64,000 bases of DNA from Acetobacterium woodii DSM 1030 (GCF_000247605.1 NC_016894.1:3461732-3525731), one strand, 5' to 3'. Positions 8,887 to 18,804 are shown, numbered from the stretch's first letter. The notes: generated from the letters alone by a model not told the origin. A program made the numbers and translations.

Positions 8887-10123
8887 AAATATCCGCCTGG
8901 CGTTAGAAGGCTTAAAAGCAAATAAAATGCGGGCGCTACTGACAATGTTAGGGATTATCATTGGGATTGCTTCAGTCATGGCCATTTCCACCCTCGGTTC
9001 GGCAATGACCGGCTCGGTCTCAAAAACGATGGACAAAATTGGCGGCAAAAATATTATGGTCTCGCTGACTCCCAAAAATTACGATACCGTATCGACGCTT
9101 CAAGACGATGACCTGATCACCAAGGATGAACTGGATGCCTTTAAGGCGTCTAATGTCGGACAGGTACGAGCAATCAGCTTTTCCAGCAGTTTGGGTGCCG
9201 GCGAACTTAATAGCGGTTTTACCCATAAAAACGTCAATATCACTGGTGCCAGCCCCGATTACAGTCTGGTCAATAATGTCAATCTGGTTCAAGGTCGGTT
9301 TATCAATGATCGCGATATGAACGGATCACGAAATGTCATCATTATCGATACGACGTTGCGCAATAATTTAGTTGGGGCCAATGGTAATGTAATTGGCAAG
9401 GACATCCAAGTGGACACCAAAACAACAAATGAGACCTACACCGTTATCGGTGTTTATGAAAAAATGGTTGTTGATAACCCCTTATTCAACATGGGCGATG
9501 ATTCTCGGATTGAATGTTTTATCCCTATTACAACCGCCAAAGCCCTTAATCCTGACTCATCTAACCTAAACGGTTATGAAAGTTTTACCATTATGGCGAC
9601 CGCGGATACCGATTCTGCTGTTTTTGCCCAAATCGTCAAGGATTATTTTATTAATACCTTACCTGCTAACTCTGATTACACCATCCAGGCGGAAAGTCTT
9701 GAGGCGATCGCCAGCGAAGCAACCGGAATGCTTAGCACACTATCACTGGGTATTTCCGTTATTGCCGGAATTTCTTTGTTAGTCGGTGGGATCGGGGTGA
9801 TGAATATCATGCTCGTTTCGGTAACCGAACGAACCCGTGAAATCGGCATTCGTAAAGCCCTCGGTGCGCGTAATTCGGCCATTCGCAGTCAGTTTATCAT
9901 TGAGTCGATTATTATTTGTTTAATCGGCGGTCTAATTGGCGTCGCCCTCGGTTCCGGATTGGGAATACTTGGTAGCACGCTCTTAAAATTCCCAACCACA
10001 CCACCATTTTTACCAATGATGATTGCTTTAACCTTCTCAATGTTCATTGGCATCTTCTTTGGTTATTATCCGGCTAATAAAGCCGCCAAACTTGACCCCA
10101 TTGATGCCTTGCGGTATGAATAA
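8873..10123 (+). CDS. MacB-like FtsX-domain ABC permease
   Basis: The start is the ATG at 8873, preceded by TTGGAGG, which gives 416 residues. The architecture is one N-terminal helix (ALLTMLGIIIGIASVMAIS), a large extracellular MacB-type periplasmic core domain of about 220 residues, then three C-terminal helices with the FtsX signature VTERTREIGIRKALGAR. It is the last gene of the macA-like operon. A family A repeat follows within 31 bases of the stop, in place of an obvious terminator. Confidence 0.92.
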   Translation: MNLFENIRLALEGLKANKMRALLTMLGIIIGIASVMAISTLGSAMTGSVSKTMDKIGGKNIMVSLTPKNYDTVSTLQDDDLITKDELDAFKASNVGQVRAISFSSSLGAGELNSGFTHKNVNITGASPDYSLVNNVNLVQGRFINDRDMNGSRNVIIIDTTLRNNLVGANGNVIGKDIQVDTKTTNETYTVIGVYEKMVVDNPLFNMGDDSRIECFIPITTAKALNPDSSNLNGYESFTIMATADTDSAVFAQIVKDYFINTLPANSDYTIQAESLEAIASEATGMLSTLSLGISVIAGISLLVGGIGVMNIMLVSVTERTREIGIRKALGARNSAIRSQFIIESIIICLIGGLIGVALGSGLGILGSTLLKFPTTPPFLPMMIALTFSMFIGIFFGYYPANKAAKLDPIDALRYE

Positions 10124-10153
10124 AAAAGCCATCATCTATTTCACCAAAACCAA

Positions 10154-10249
10154 GTACCGACAATTGTTAATCATGTTGTTTGCATCAAGGCGAACAGGCC
10201 TTAGCCTGTCCGAATTGCAGCATACAACCGATTAACAATTGGTCGGTAC
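10154..10249. repeat. family A palindromic repeat, short copy A2
   Basis: A 96-bp element ending in GTACCGACAATTGTTAATC and a near-perfect complement with one extra base (AACAATTGGTCGGTAC). An inner stem GGCGAACAGGCC / GCCTGTCCG is present. It lies between the convergent macB-like and alkD-like genes. Unlike copies A1, A4 and A5, I do not see a duplicated hairpin on both sides. Confidence 0.85.
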
Positions 10250-10290
10250 GATGTTAAGCAACTTTGTTTATCGTTTCGACGATGTTATTA

Positions 10291-10995
10291 TTAAAACTTA
10301 TTCTTTTTTCGTTTCATACAGCGAATCCGCCCTTTTAAATCGGTTTTAACCCGCCGCGATTCGGTTATTTTCTGCAATGCTTTGTTATAGGTAACATCGT
10401 CTAATGTATTGGCTTTTAAATAAATCATCGTCATTACCGGAAAAACCGTATAACAGCTGGCAATCGCCCAGGCCACAGCCATTTTGACATAATAGTCATC
10501 ACAGTCGATCGCATTAAAATTGCGAAACATCGGTTCCAGGTAATGGTCTTCGACAAAATAATCAATAAACATCACCACGCCAAAACGAATTTCATAGGCT
10601 TTATCGGAATGGAGGTAAGGCTGTAAAAATTGCCATACCGCTTCTTTATGGTTTTTGGTAAATTTTAATCCCGAACAAAAGCTATCGCAGATTGACCAAT
10701 TATCAATCTTTGGCAGATAGTTTTTGATCATGGTTAAACGTTCTTCCAGTCCGACCTCGACATAACCAATCACCATTCCCTGCAGCAGGGTTTCTTCAAA
10801 GCTGTCATCCGTAGCAGTCTCCAGATAAGCTCGCCAATCACTTTTAGCCATTCTTTTGGCGATTTTTCGCAAGGCTGGTAAACGGACTCCCAAAATATTA
10901 TCATCTCCCGGAATCAATCGCTTCGAAAACTCGCGATATTTTTCATCGGCTAACGTCTGCAACTCCTGCTGTAATTTTTTTTGATCTATTTTCAT
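10291..10995 (-). CDS. AlkD-like DNA alkylation repair protein (HEAT-like repeats)
   Basis: The start is the ATG at 10995, with GGGGAG just upstream, giving 234 residues. The sequence shows the alkylpurine glycosylase AlkC/AlkD family pattern: GVRLPALRKIAKRMAKSDW, then ETLLQGMVIGY, KIDNWSICDSFCSGLKF and VKMAVAWAIASCY. These proteins form HEAT-like helical repeats and remove positively charged alkylated bases without base flipping. The gene lies after the terminator of the corrinoid operon, so it is probably expressed separately. Confidence 0.88.
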   Translation of the reverse strand: MKIDQKKLQQELQTLADEKYREFSKRLIPGDDNILGVRLPALRKIAKRMAKSDWRAYLETATDDSFEETLLQGMVIGYVEVGLEERLTMIKNYLPKIDNWSICDSFCSGLKFTKNHKEAVWQFLQPYLHSDKAYEIRFGVVMFIDYFVEDHYLEPMFRNFNAIDCDDYYVKMAVAWAIASCYTVFPVMTMIYLKANTLDDVTYNKALQKITESRRVKTDLKGRIRCMKRKKNKF

Positions 10996-11027
10996 TTTTG
11001 TTCTCCCCGTTATTTTATAAAAGAAAA

Positions 11028-11070
11028 ACCCCCTTTCCAGTATTATTAAAAACACTTGGAAAATGGGGTT
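11028..11070 (-). terminator. terminator of the hem/cbi operon
   Basis: On the minus strand, CCCCATTTTCCAAG pairs with CTGGAAAGGGGG and is followed by TTTTTCTTTT. It stands 10 bases past the cobU stop, marking the end of the long operon that starts at the riboswitch at 27338. Confidence 0.8.
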
Positions 11071-11079
11071 TTGACAGTT

Positions 11080-11634
11080 TTATTTTAATTTCACGGGAAT
11101 ACCGGAAACTAATAAATAAGCTTCGTCTGCACAACTTGCCACCAGTTGATTCATCCGCCCGGCAATATCTCTGAAATAACTGCCTAATTTATAAGCCGGC
11201 ACCAAACCTAAACCCACTTCATTGGATACCACAATCAGGGTTTTATCTTTGCATACTGCCAACAATTTCTCCACCTCCAGTTTAACGCTTGCTTCTATTT
11301 GAGCAATTGTTTCCATTGAGCAGGTGTCATAATCAACTTTAAAATCCAGCATATTATTGGTCGTCATCACGGTGAGGCAGTCAAAAAGAACCACTTCGGA
11401 TGCTTGAAAAATTGGATTATCTGCCAGCGTTTGAAAATTATTATATTGTTCGATGGTGCCCCAGTGAGCTGGCCGTTGGGCCTGATGTTTGGTAATCCGA
11501 TCTTTCATCCCATCATCAAAAGCAATCGCCGTGGCAATGTAAGCCACTGGCTTTGATATTTGCCGGGCGCGATTTTCGGCATAAGTGCTTTTTCCACTTC
11601 TGGCACCGCCTGTAACAAAGATGAGTTGTCCCAT
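11080..11634 (-). CDS. cobU: adenosylcobinamide kinase / adenosylcobinamide-phosphate guanylyltransferase
   Basis: This 184-residue protein has the CobU P-loop FVTGGARSGKST at residues 5-16, followed by the usual AYIATA and FDCLTVM strands. The motif VVSNEVGLGLVP is also diagnostic. CobU phosphorylates adenosylcobinamide and then transfers GMP to give GDP-cobinamide, the activated acceptor for the lower ligand. It is the last gene of the operon, one base after cobD. The next enzyme, cobalamin synthase CobS, is not in the window. Confidence 0.95.
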   Translation of the reverse strand: MGQLIFVTGGARSGKSTYAENRARQISKPVAYIATAIAFDDGMKDRITKHQAQRPAHWGTIEQYNNFQTLADNPIFQASEVVLFDCLTVMTTNNMLDFKVDYDTCSMETIAQIEASVKLEVEKLLAVCKDKTLIVVSNEVGLGLVPAYKLGSYFRDIAGRMNQLVASCADEAYLLVSGIPVKLK

Positions 11635-11635
11635 T

Positions 11636-12679
11636 TTAATTCCTCCAGTTTTTCAAAAAAGTCAACAATTTATTATTATCTTCGGCTTTTTTTATCGCAA
11701 TCCGAAAATATGAACTATCCAGACCGATAAAATCTTCGCAAGTTCGCAGCGCCATTCCGGCTTCTTCTAAATCCACTTGCAATTGATTTACCGTTCCCTG
11801 CAACAAACGGCACAGATGAAAATCGGTATTGCTTTTAAAAACTTTAATGCCATCGATCTGAGCCAGTTCGTGATAAACCCGTTGACGTTCTTTGGTTATA
11901 TATGCTTTCGTTTTTTCTGCATACGCGGTTTCATCATAAACCGCGGTTACGGCAATCAATCCCAATGTATTGATCGTCCATGGTTCTTTAAAGCGTTCCA
12001 TCTTTTTAATGATTGTCGGTTTTGCCACCCCATAACCAATTCGCAACCCCGGCAACGCGTAAAACTTGGTCAGCGATTTTAATATAAAAATTCCCCGATG
12101 CTCCGATTTTAGCAATGATAGACTGCCCATTTCATTGCTGAAATCAAGAAAGGATTCATCCAGAAACCAGGTTATTTCGGGTGCTGCCGCTGCCACCATA
12201 GCACTAATCATAACCTTGGAATAAACCTGACCGGTGGGATTATTGGGATTACATAAAAAAACAGCCTGCGGTTTTTCCTTCTCAATCAGCGCGTTCAAGA
12301 TCTGGGGATTAATCGCAAAATCATCTTCCGCGGTTAAAACATAATGACTCACTTCCCAACCATAAAGTTTAAGCGCGCGTTCATATTCATTAAACGTCGG
12401 CTGAATAATTAACGCTTTTGCCGGACCCATACTTCTGGCAAAAAGATAAATCAATTCAATCGCACCATTGCCAAGAATCACGTTTTCCGGCTCGACATCC
12501 AAATCCGCAGCGATTTTTTTTATTGCCGACGCCCCGCTAATCTCCGGATATTTCACCAGTTCTGTGATCCCCGCAACAAGCTTTTCCCGGATTCCGTCAG
12601 GAATCCCCAAAGGATTAATATTGACGCTAAAATCCCGCATTTTTTGATTTTTTCCCTGATACCCACCATGTTTATTCAT
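11636..12679 (-). CDS. cobD: threonine-phosphate decarboxylase (PLP-dependent, aspartate aminotransferase fold)
   Basis: This 347-residue fold-type I PLP enzyme has FLCNPNNPTGQVYS, WFLDESFLDFS and the lysine motif LKSLTKFYALPGLRIGYG. The position next to cbiB and cobU, and the shortness compared with HisC, identify it as the L-threonine-O-3-phosphate decarboxylase that makes (R)-1-amino-2-propanol phosphate, the linker of the nucleotide loop. The partner threonine kinase is probably the PduX-like gene at 51878. A HisC (histidinol-phosphate aminotransferase) assignment is the alternative but is unlikely here. Confidence 0.9.
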   Translation of the reverse strand: MNKHGGYQGKNQKMRDFSVNINPLGIPDGIREKLVAGITELVKYPEISGASAIKKIAADLDVEPENVILGNGAIELIYLFARSMGPAKALIIQPTFNEYERALKLYGWEVSHYVLTAEDDFAINPQILNALIEKEKPQAVFLCNPNNPTGQVYSKVMISAMVAAAAPEITWFLDESFLDFSNEMGSLSLLKSEHRGIFILKSLTKFYALPGLRIGYGVAKPTIIKKMERFKEPWTINTLGLIAVTAVYDETAYAEKTKAYITKERQRVYHELAQIDGIKVFKSNTDFHLCRLLQGTVNQLQVDLEEAGMALRTCEDFIGLDSSYFRIAIKKAEDNNKLLTFLKNWRN

Positions 12680-12724
12680 CTCACTACTCCAGCTTTCCTG
12701 ATTTTATGATCTGCCAATTGCCAC

Positions 12725-13738
12725 CTAAAAAGAATAAAGTAAAATTACCACTAAAGTACTAACCACCATCACCACGACTTCGCTGCCGTACATAATGCTG
12801 ATGGTTTCTCTGATATCGAGAATTTCCAGCGGTGTTTTGGCATCCCCAATCGTCGGTTTTTCCAACACCTCGCCAAAATACTGGTTGGTTCCCCCCAGCT
12901 GTATTCCCAATAAGCCCGCCACCACCGATTCCGGATGCGCAGAATTGGGACTTTTATGATTGTGTCGATCACGTTTAAAAACCCGACACCCTTCATTATA
13001 GGTATAACCTAAAAACAACCCCGCCACAAGCATAAAGAGACTGCCGATTCGAGCCGGAATCAGGTTAACCAGATCATCAAATTTCGCCGAAGCGTACCCA
13101 AAATCCCGATACGGTTCCTGAATATAACCAACCATTGAATCCAACGTATTAACCGCCTTATAAAGCATCACCAGCATCACGGGATTCAGCCAGGGCACCG
13201 GCAGCAAAGCTCCCAGCAGCATATAAAAAATCGGTGCCAGTACCCCATCGATGGTATTTTCTGCCGTTGTTTCCACCGTCGCACGAATAATTTCGGTTTC
13301 TGAAAGTGCCGAGGTATCGCGCCCTACTAAATAACCGACCTGAACCCGAGATTCTTTAAGATCCCCTCCGATTAAGGCCGTCATCACTTTACGCACTTCA
13401 ACAGCCAGCGTTTTAGCTGCCAGAGCAGTGACAATCAAATACAGATTAAGCAACACGTATAAGTAAATACTGATGGTATAACATAACCATTGCAATCCAA
13501 ATACAATCGCTGCCGTTAAACTCAGCACGAGAATCAACAGCAAAAAACCTTTTGCTTTCCGATGTTTTCCACGATTTAATTTTTTATTTAGAAAGCTAAT
13601 GGTTTTTCCAATCGCGATGATGGGATGCGGCATCCAGGTCGGATCTCCGATCAGCCAATCAATCACCACGCCAATAATAATCAGTAAAAACCAAAAGCCT
13701 CCCCCTAAACCCAGGGGAAGTCCTTCAATTAAATTCAA
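12725..13738 (-). CDS. cbiB: adenosylcobinamide-phosphate synthase
   Basis: This 337-residue membrane protein has the family's start IGVVIDWLIGDPTWMPHPI, the VGRDTS motif and the strongly conserved ATVETTAENTIDGVLAPIF. CbiB condenses adenosylcobyric acid with aminopropanol phosphate in the membrane. It overlaps the end of cbiP by four bases, indicating coupling. Confidence 0.95.
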   Translation of the reverse strand: MNLIEGLPLGLGGGFWFLLIIIGVVIDWLIGDPTWMPHPIIAIGKTISFLNKKLNRGKHRKAKGFLLLILVLSLTAAIVFGLQWLCYTISIYLYVLLNLYLIVTALAAKTLAVEVRKVMTALIGGDLKESRVQVGYLVGRDTSALSETEIIRATVETTAENTIDGVLAPIFYMLLGALLPVPWLNPVMLVMLYKAVNTLDSMVGYIQEPYRDFGYASAKFDDLVNLIPARIGSLFMLVAGLFLGYTYNEGCRVFKRDRHNHKSPNSAHPESVVAGLLGIQLGGTNQYFGEVLEKPTIGDAKTPLEILDIRETISIMYGSEVVVMVVSTLVVILLYSF

Positions 13739-15237
13739 TTTTCTATTTCTCCAATAATTCCCATTATTTTTTTCATATCTAAACTCGCTTCTACCGTTTC
13801 CGCCAGAAGGTCATATTGCTCATTTTTAAAGGCTTTAAAATCAAACGCCGCGGGACCGGCGGCCAGATTCTTTTTACTGCGCAAGGTCTCAATAATTTTT
13901 TCTCTAAACGCATCATTATCAAAAATACCATGCAGATAGGTTCCCATGACAGTGCCATCTTCGGCAATAACCCCATCGACGGTACCATCGGCAAGAATTG
14001 CAAAGGGCTTCGCATTATCCAGTGCTTGACTTTCACCCATATGAATTTCATAACCTTCCACTGCCAGATCAACCAATGCCATTCCCATAAAATCACCCTG
14101 GACTTTGCCAGTGGTCCGAACGGTTCGTTTTTCCGCTCCGATCGTTGTGACAATATTTAATAATCCCAAACCGGCGATACTACCCTTGGTCGATTCAACC
14201 TGCAATGGATCACGAATTTCTTTCCCTAACAGTTGATATCCCCCACAAACGCCTACAATCGGAACGCCACAATCATGAATGCGGCGGATTTCTTCACCCA
14301 TCTTGCTTTCAATCACATGACAGGTGTCATCGATGGTGTTTTTACTGCCGGGAATCACCAATAAATCGGGATTAGCCAGTTGCAGTTCGCGCTGATTCCG
14401 GTAATATTCGACATTAACATCGGGGTGCATCTCAAAAGCGGTACAATCGGTAAAATTAGACAGATGCGGCAAATATACCACCCCAATGGTAATTAACCCT
14501 TCGGTATGTTTGTCAAAACGTTCGGTAACACTATCTTCATCATCGATCACAAATCGTTTGTACGGAATAACCCCCAGACAGGGAATATTAATTTTTTCTT
14601 CAATCATTTTTATGCCCGGTTTTAACAATTCGACATCGCCCCGGAATTTATTAATGATAAATCCCTTGACCCGTTTTTGTTCTTCCGGTTCCAATAACAT
14701 AATTGTACCATAAATCGAAGCAAAAACGCCACCCTTGTCAATATCACCAATCAGAACGACCGGTGCGTCAACCAACTCTGCCAGTCCCATATTGACGATA
14801 TCATTATCCCGCAGATTAATTTCAGCCGGGCTGCCAGCCCCTTCAATCACAATCACATCTTTTTCTTTCGCCAGCGTCTCGTAGGCGGATACAACAATCT
14901 CCACCAGCTTGGGTTTGTGAGCATGATAATCCATCGCATCCATATTGAATTCGGCTTTGCCCATCAAAATCACCTGACACCCAACATCGGAGTTCGGTTT
15001 TAGTAACACCGGATTCATTTCAACCTGAGGTTCGATCCGGGCGCACTCGGCCTGAACAACCTGGGCCCGCCCCATTTCTTTGCCATCTTCAGTGATAAAT
15101 GAATTAAGTGCCATATTCTGCGATTTGTAGGGTGCCACCTGATAACCGTGATTATCTAAAATTCGACACATGGCTGCAGTTACAAGACTTTTTCCAACTG
15201 AAGAACCGGTGCCCATAAACATAATATTTTTTGCCAT
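13735..15237 (-). CDS. cbiP: cobyric acid synthase
   Basis: The start is the ATG at 15237, preceded by AGAAGGAG, giving 500 residues. The N-terminal dethiobiotin-synthetase-like domain has the P-loop FMGTGSSVGKS and VIEGAGSPAEINL. The C-terminal class I glutamine amidotransferase-like domain has GVCGGYQLLG with its Cys, and YLHGIFDN with its His. CbiP amidates carboxylates b, d, e and g of adenosylcobyrinic acid a,c-diamide. It needs an adenosylated substrate, yet no adenosyltransferase gene is visible in this window. Confidence 0.96.
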   Translation of the reverse strand: MAKNIMFMGTGSSVGKSLVTAAMCRILDNHGYQVAPYKSQNMALNSFITEDGKEMGRAQVVQAECARIEPQVEMNPVLLKPNSDVGCQVILMGKAEFNMDAMDYHAHKPKLVEIVVSAYETLAKEKDVIVIEGAGSPAEINLRDNDIVNMGLAELVDAPVVLIGDIDKGGVFASIYGTIMLLEPEEQKRVKGFIINKFRGDVELLKPGIKMIEEKINIPCLGVIPYKRFVIDDEDSVTERFDKHTEGLITIGVVYLPHLSNFTDCTAFEMHPDVNVEYYRNQRELQLANPDLLVIPGSKNTIDDTCHVIESKMGEEIRRIHDCGVPIVGVCGGYQLLGKEIRDPLQVESTKGSIAGLGLLNIVTTIGAEKRTVRTTGKVQGDFMGMALVDLAVEGYEIHMGESQALDNAKPFAILADGTVDGVIAEDGTVMGTYLHGIFDNDAFREKIIETLRSKKNLAAGPAAFDFKAFKNEQYDLLAETVEASLDMKKIMGIIGEIEN

Positions 15238-15305
15238 GTTTGCTCCTTCTTGTCTTAACTTTCTATGGTAAATTATTTTTAGACCGTTTTTACTTTGTTT
15301 AACAA

Positions 15306-16085
15306 CTAACAAATCACCTTGCTCGTCTTTTTTAAGGCATAGATGATCACGTCTTCGACCGCTGACACAACTTTGGGATAAGCGATAACCGGTCTTTTAA
15401 TAAACAAAATTTTGGCATTAACTTGTCGTGCTGCTGCGACTTTTTCTTTAATCCCACCGACATCACCGCTATCCTTGGTTACTATAAAACCAATTTTGTA
15501 TTCTTTCATGGTCGCGACATTCATCGCGACTGAAAACGGCCCCTGAAGGGCCAAAATATGCCGCGGTTTATAACCCAACGTTTCGCATTTTGATAACACC
15601 CCGGCGGTCGGAAGGACCCGGATATATGTGCGCTCTTTAGGCAAACCTTCAAAAGCCTCCAATTGTCGGCTGCCGGTTGTGAGTAAAATATTGCGATCAC
15701 TTTTACCCATGGCGCCAATCAAATAATCTCTGGCTTCTTCGTAGGTCTGATAGGCCATAATATCTTCACCATCATCAATATGCGAGGGCCGTTCGAGACG
15801 AATATAATCGATATTAAGCGCCTCGCAGGCCCAAATAGCATTTTCTGAAATTTCACGGGCATAAGGATGGGTAGCGTCAATACATAAACTGATATTATAA
15901 ATGGTCAGATTTTCGCGCAGCGTACTGGCATCCAACTGACCTGAAATTTTTGTCAACAAGGGATTTTCGGACATCTGATCGGTAGCGATATTGGTAACTG
16001 ATGAATAACAGACAGCTCGCCCTTCTTCAAGCAAAAGATCTGTTAATATTCGACTGTCAAGGGTTCCTCCCAATACAAGAATCAA
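15306..16085 (-). CDS. cbiJ: precorrin-6A / cobalt-precorrin-6A reductase
   Basis: This 259-residue protein belongs to the CobK/CbiJ family: start ILVLGGTLDSRILTDLL, then CIDATHPYAREISENA, YIRLERPS and ILLTTGSRQLEAF, with a C-terminal VTKDSGDVGGIKEKV. It reduces the macrocycle at C18-C19 using a reduced nicotinamide. Its start overlaps the cbiH stop by four bases. Confidence 0.94.
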   Translation of the reverse strand: MILVLGGTLDSRILTDLLLEEGRAVCYSSVTNIATDQMSENPLLTKISGQLDASTLRENLTIYNISLCIDATHPYAREISENAIWACEALNIDYIRLERPSHIDDGEDIMAYQTYEEARDYLIGAMGKSDRNILLTTGSRQLEAFEGLPKERTYIRVLPTAGVLSKCETLGYKPRHILALQGPFSVAMNVATMKEYKIGFIVTKDSGDVGGIKEKVAAARQVNAKILFIKRPVIAYPKVVSAVEDVIIYALKKTSKVIC

Positions 16086-16819
16086 AGCTGATACCCTCTT
16101 GGCGTGATCATTTTAAGTTGGTCCCGGGTAACATAGGATTTTGAATTGCCGATAATGACCATCGAAAACATATCAATATCCGCCTCATGCAATTTTTTAA
16201 GCGTTGTAATTACGTAGGATTCGTCTTTACGTTTGGCATTCCGAACAATTCCCACCGGTGTTTCCGGCGCTTTATATTCCAGCAGAATCTTTTGAGCACT
16301 TTCGATATTGTGCGGCCGACCTTTACTTTTAGGGTTATAAAGACTGACAATAAAATCACCTTGACCGGCGCAATGAAGCCGTTTTTCAATCACGGCCCAA
16401 TCTGTCAGCAGATCACTGAGACTGATCACTGCATAGTCATGCATTAACGGCGCCCCAAGCGTTGCTGCCGCCGCGTTGGCCGCTGAAATACCAGGGATGA
16501 TCTCGACTTCCACATCACTGTTTTTCGCTTCCACAATTTCTAACATGATTCCGGCCATCCCAAATACCCCGGCATCACCACTGCTAACCAAACAGATTTT
16601 TTTTCCTTGTTCAGCCAGTTCCAAGGCCTTTTCGCAACGGTCAATTTCTCGCCGCATCCCCGACGACAACACTTCTTTATCGCCAATTAAATCGGCAATA
16701 ATATCAATATACGTTTTGTAGCCGACAATAATATCCGCATCTGCCAGGCTGGCTTTCGCCGCCTCGGTCATGTGTTCATACAATCCGGGACCAATCCCGG
16801 TGACATAAATTTTGCTCAT
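16082..16819 (-). CDS. cbiH: cobalt-precorrin-3 C17-methyltransferase
   Basis: This 245-residue SAM-dependent tetrapyrrole methylase has the GIGPGLYEHMT start loop, VSSGDAGVFGMAG, IPGISAANAAAATLGAPL and SLYNPKSKGRPHN, the last being typical of CbiH/CobJ. It methylates C17 and drives ring contraction. A gap of about 90 bases to cbiG contains no other gene. The ribosome binding site is AAAGGAG. Confidence 0.94.
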   Translation of the reverse strand: MSKIYVTGIGPGLYEHMTEAAKASLADADIIVGYKTYIDIIADLIGDKEVLSSGMRREIDRCEKALELAEQGKKICLVSSGDAGVFGMAGIMLEIVEAKNSDVEVEIIPGISAANAAAATLGAPLMHDYAVISLSDLLTDWAVIEKRLHCAGQGDFIVSLYNPKSKGRPHNIESAQKILLEYKAPETPVGIVRNAKRKDESYVITTLKKLHEADIDMFSMVIIGNSKSYVTRDQLKMITPRGYQL

Positions 16820-16912
16820 TCTTTTCTCCTTTTTTTAGCAAGGTTTTGTTATTGCAATCTTATTGTGTGCTTTGTTACCCCTTTGCCCGGGCCAATTTTC
16901 ACTGCTAATTTT

Positions 16913-17968
16913 TTAATTTTGATCCTGCCATACAGACAGCGTAATGCCATTTAGTTTCTGTTTTTCCAACAAACATTTTCCAAATTGTGAAGCCACATAT
17001 CCACACGGTTCGGAAACGGCATATAATCCCGTTGTTTTAAAAACAAACTCCGACGCGGCAAAACGACTTTGCACCATCTGCACCATTTCATTTGGAATGA
17101 TAACTTTTTTAGCCCCGAAAAAAGCGCACGCGGCAATAATTCCTGGTTCCTCGGCTTTTAATCCAATGGTTGCCAGCGACTTAATTGCTTTTTGATCAAA
17201 GTCCAGCGTTGTCAAGGTCTTCTGAATTGCCTGAATGATTCGTTCGGCTGGCATATCGCGGCGACAGCCAATCCCCAAAACCAATTTTCGCGGCACTAAC
17301 TTAACGCTGGGAATTGGTAATTCCGGCTTTTTTATCGCCTGACTGGTAATAATTACCCCAGCATACCGATTGAGATTGCTTAATCCCGTCACCAATTCAA
17401 TATTTTTAGGTAAAATAACCGCCTCTAAATCGCAGTTTTCCTGATTATCTAAGGCGATTAAGTCATCGTTTAAAATCAATGCGGTAATATCCTTGGCATC
17501 GGTATAATTGTCAATGGCACATTTTATTTTCTGGGCCAATATATCGACAGCCATGGTCCCTTTAACATCGGTGCCGGTGGTAATAACCGCCTGCGCTTTA
17601 AGTCGCTCCGCCAGCAATCGGGCTGCGTCATTGGCTCCTCCTAAATGCCCCGACAAAAGGCTGATGACAAATTCACCTTTAGTATCCATCACCAGAATCC
17701 CCGGGTCGGATGATTTATGCTGCAGGTAGGGGGCAATGGCACGGACGACGATGCCGGTTGCCATAATGCAGCAGATCATCTGATATTCGTTCATCAGACT
17801 TCCCATAAAAGTAGTAATATCGGTCGTAATGATCGTTGCCGTTTCATTGGCATATTTTTCCTTGGTATAAAGCTGACACTTTTTATCTTCAAGGTGTTCG
17901 AGTATTCGTTGTGCCAAAACCATCCCGTCCTGTGACAGCGTGACAATGGCCCACTTTTCCGTTTTCAC
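16913..17968 (-). CDS. cbiG: cobalt-precorrin-5A hydrolase
   Basis: I place the start at the GTG at 17968, four bases after the cbiF stop, giving 352 residues. An upstream in-frame ATG lies inside cbiF. The N-terminal part includes QMICCIMATGIVVRAIAPYL and VISLLSGHLGGANDAARLLA, and the C-terminal domain has LGIGCRRDMPAERI, both signatures of CbiG. The enzyme opens the delta-lactone and releases the C20 fragment as acetaldehyde in the anaerobic pathway. Confidence 0.93.
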   Translation of the reverse strand: MKTEKWAIVTLSQDGMVLAQRILEHLEDKKCQLYTKEKYANETATIITTDITTFMGSLMNEYQMICCIMATGIVVRAIAPYLQHKSSDPGILVMDTKGEFVISLLSGHLGGANDAARLLAERLKAQAVITTGTDVKGTMAVDILAQKIKCAIDNYTDAKDITALILNDDLIALDNQENCDLEAVILPKNIELVTGLSNLNRYAGVIITSQAIKKPELPIPSVKLVPRKLVLGIGCRRDMPAERIIQAIQKTLTTLDFDQKAIKSLATIGLKAEEPGIIAACAFFGAKKVIIPNEMVQMVQSRFAASEFVFKTTGLYAVSEPCGYVASQFGKCLLEKQKLNGITLSVWQDQN

Positions 17969-17972
17969 CAGT

Positions 17973-18731
17973 TTATTCAACCCCTTGACGATATTCGTGG
18001 GTAAAACTGGGATCATAAAGTTTTGATAAACTGTATTCATCACCAAGGAAATCGCCAACTAAAATTTGGGCGGTTTTGGTGATTCCTTCGTCTTTGACTT
18101 TTTGAGCGATGGTTTCCAGCGTTCCCATCACAATTTTTTGATCTTCCCAGGTTGCTCGCTGAATGATTGCAATCGGCGTTGTCGGCGGATAATGTTTCAT
18201 TAAACGACTAACGACATCATCAATCATCTGAACCGACAAAAAGATGCACATGGAAGCTTGATGCGAAGCCAAATCTTCCAGTTTTTCTTTTTCCGGCACT
18301 GGTGTTCGGCCTTCTAAACGAGTTAAAATAACTGTTTGCGATACATCCGGCAAAGTAAACTCTTTTTTTAACGCTGCCGCCGAAGCCACAAAGGAGCTGA
18401 CCCCCGGGATCACATCAAAAGGAATTCCCAGTTCGTCCAAACGATCCATCTGTTCGCGAATGGCCCCGTAAATGGAGGGATCTCCCGTGTGGACCCGAGC
18501 AATTTTTTTACCTTCTGCGGTGCCCCGTTTGATCACCTCAATGACGTCATCCAAGGTCATTGACGCTGAATTAAAAATCTCGGCGTCGGGTTTATGACCG
18601 CCAATAATCGCTTTGTTAACCAGGGAACCGGCATAAATAATGATATCCGCTTCATTGACAATCCGTTGACCTTTGACGGTAATCAGTTCCGGATCTCCTG
18701 GGCCTGCACCCACCATGTACACTGTATTCAT
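17973..18731 (-). CDS. cbiF: cobalt-precorrin-4 C11-methyltransferase
   Basis: This 252-residue tetrapyrrole methylase has VYMVGAGPGDPELITVKG, IIYAGSLVN, RVHTGDPSIYGAIREQMD and VIPGVSSFVASAAAL, with LTRLEGRTPVPEKE typical of CbiF/CobM. It methylates C11. The segment upstream of it, between cbiK and cbiF, carries family A repeat copy A3. Confidence 0.95.
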   Translation of the reverse strand: MNTVYMVGAGPGDPELITVKGQRIVNEADIIIYAGSLVNKAIIGGHKPDAEIFNSASMTLDDVIEVIKRGTAEGKKIARVHTGDPSIYGAIREQMDRLDELGIPFDVIPGVSSFVASAAALKKEFTLPDVSQTVILTRLEGRTPVPEKEKLEDLASHQASMCIFLSVQMIDDVVSRLMKHYPPTTPIAIIQRATWEDQKIVMGTLETIAQKVKDEGITKTAQILVGDFLGDEYSLSKLYDPSFTHEYRQGVE

Positions 18732-18804
18732 AAATTAATTCTCCTATCACTTTTCATATTTTTAAATAACTACCCTATTAAAACTAGCAACGCCATTGGT
18801 CAGG

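Noticed and set aside
8596-9075. Minus-strand 159-codon ORF inside the MacB-like ATPase and permease genes
   Set aside because: It lies antisense to strongly conserved coding sequence, matches nothing and lacks a binding site: a shadow frame.
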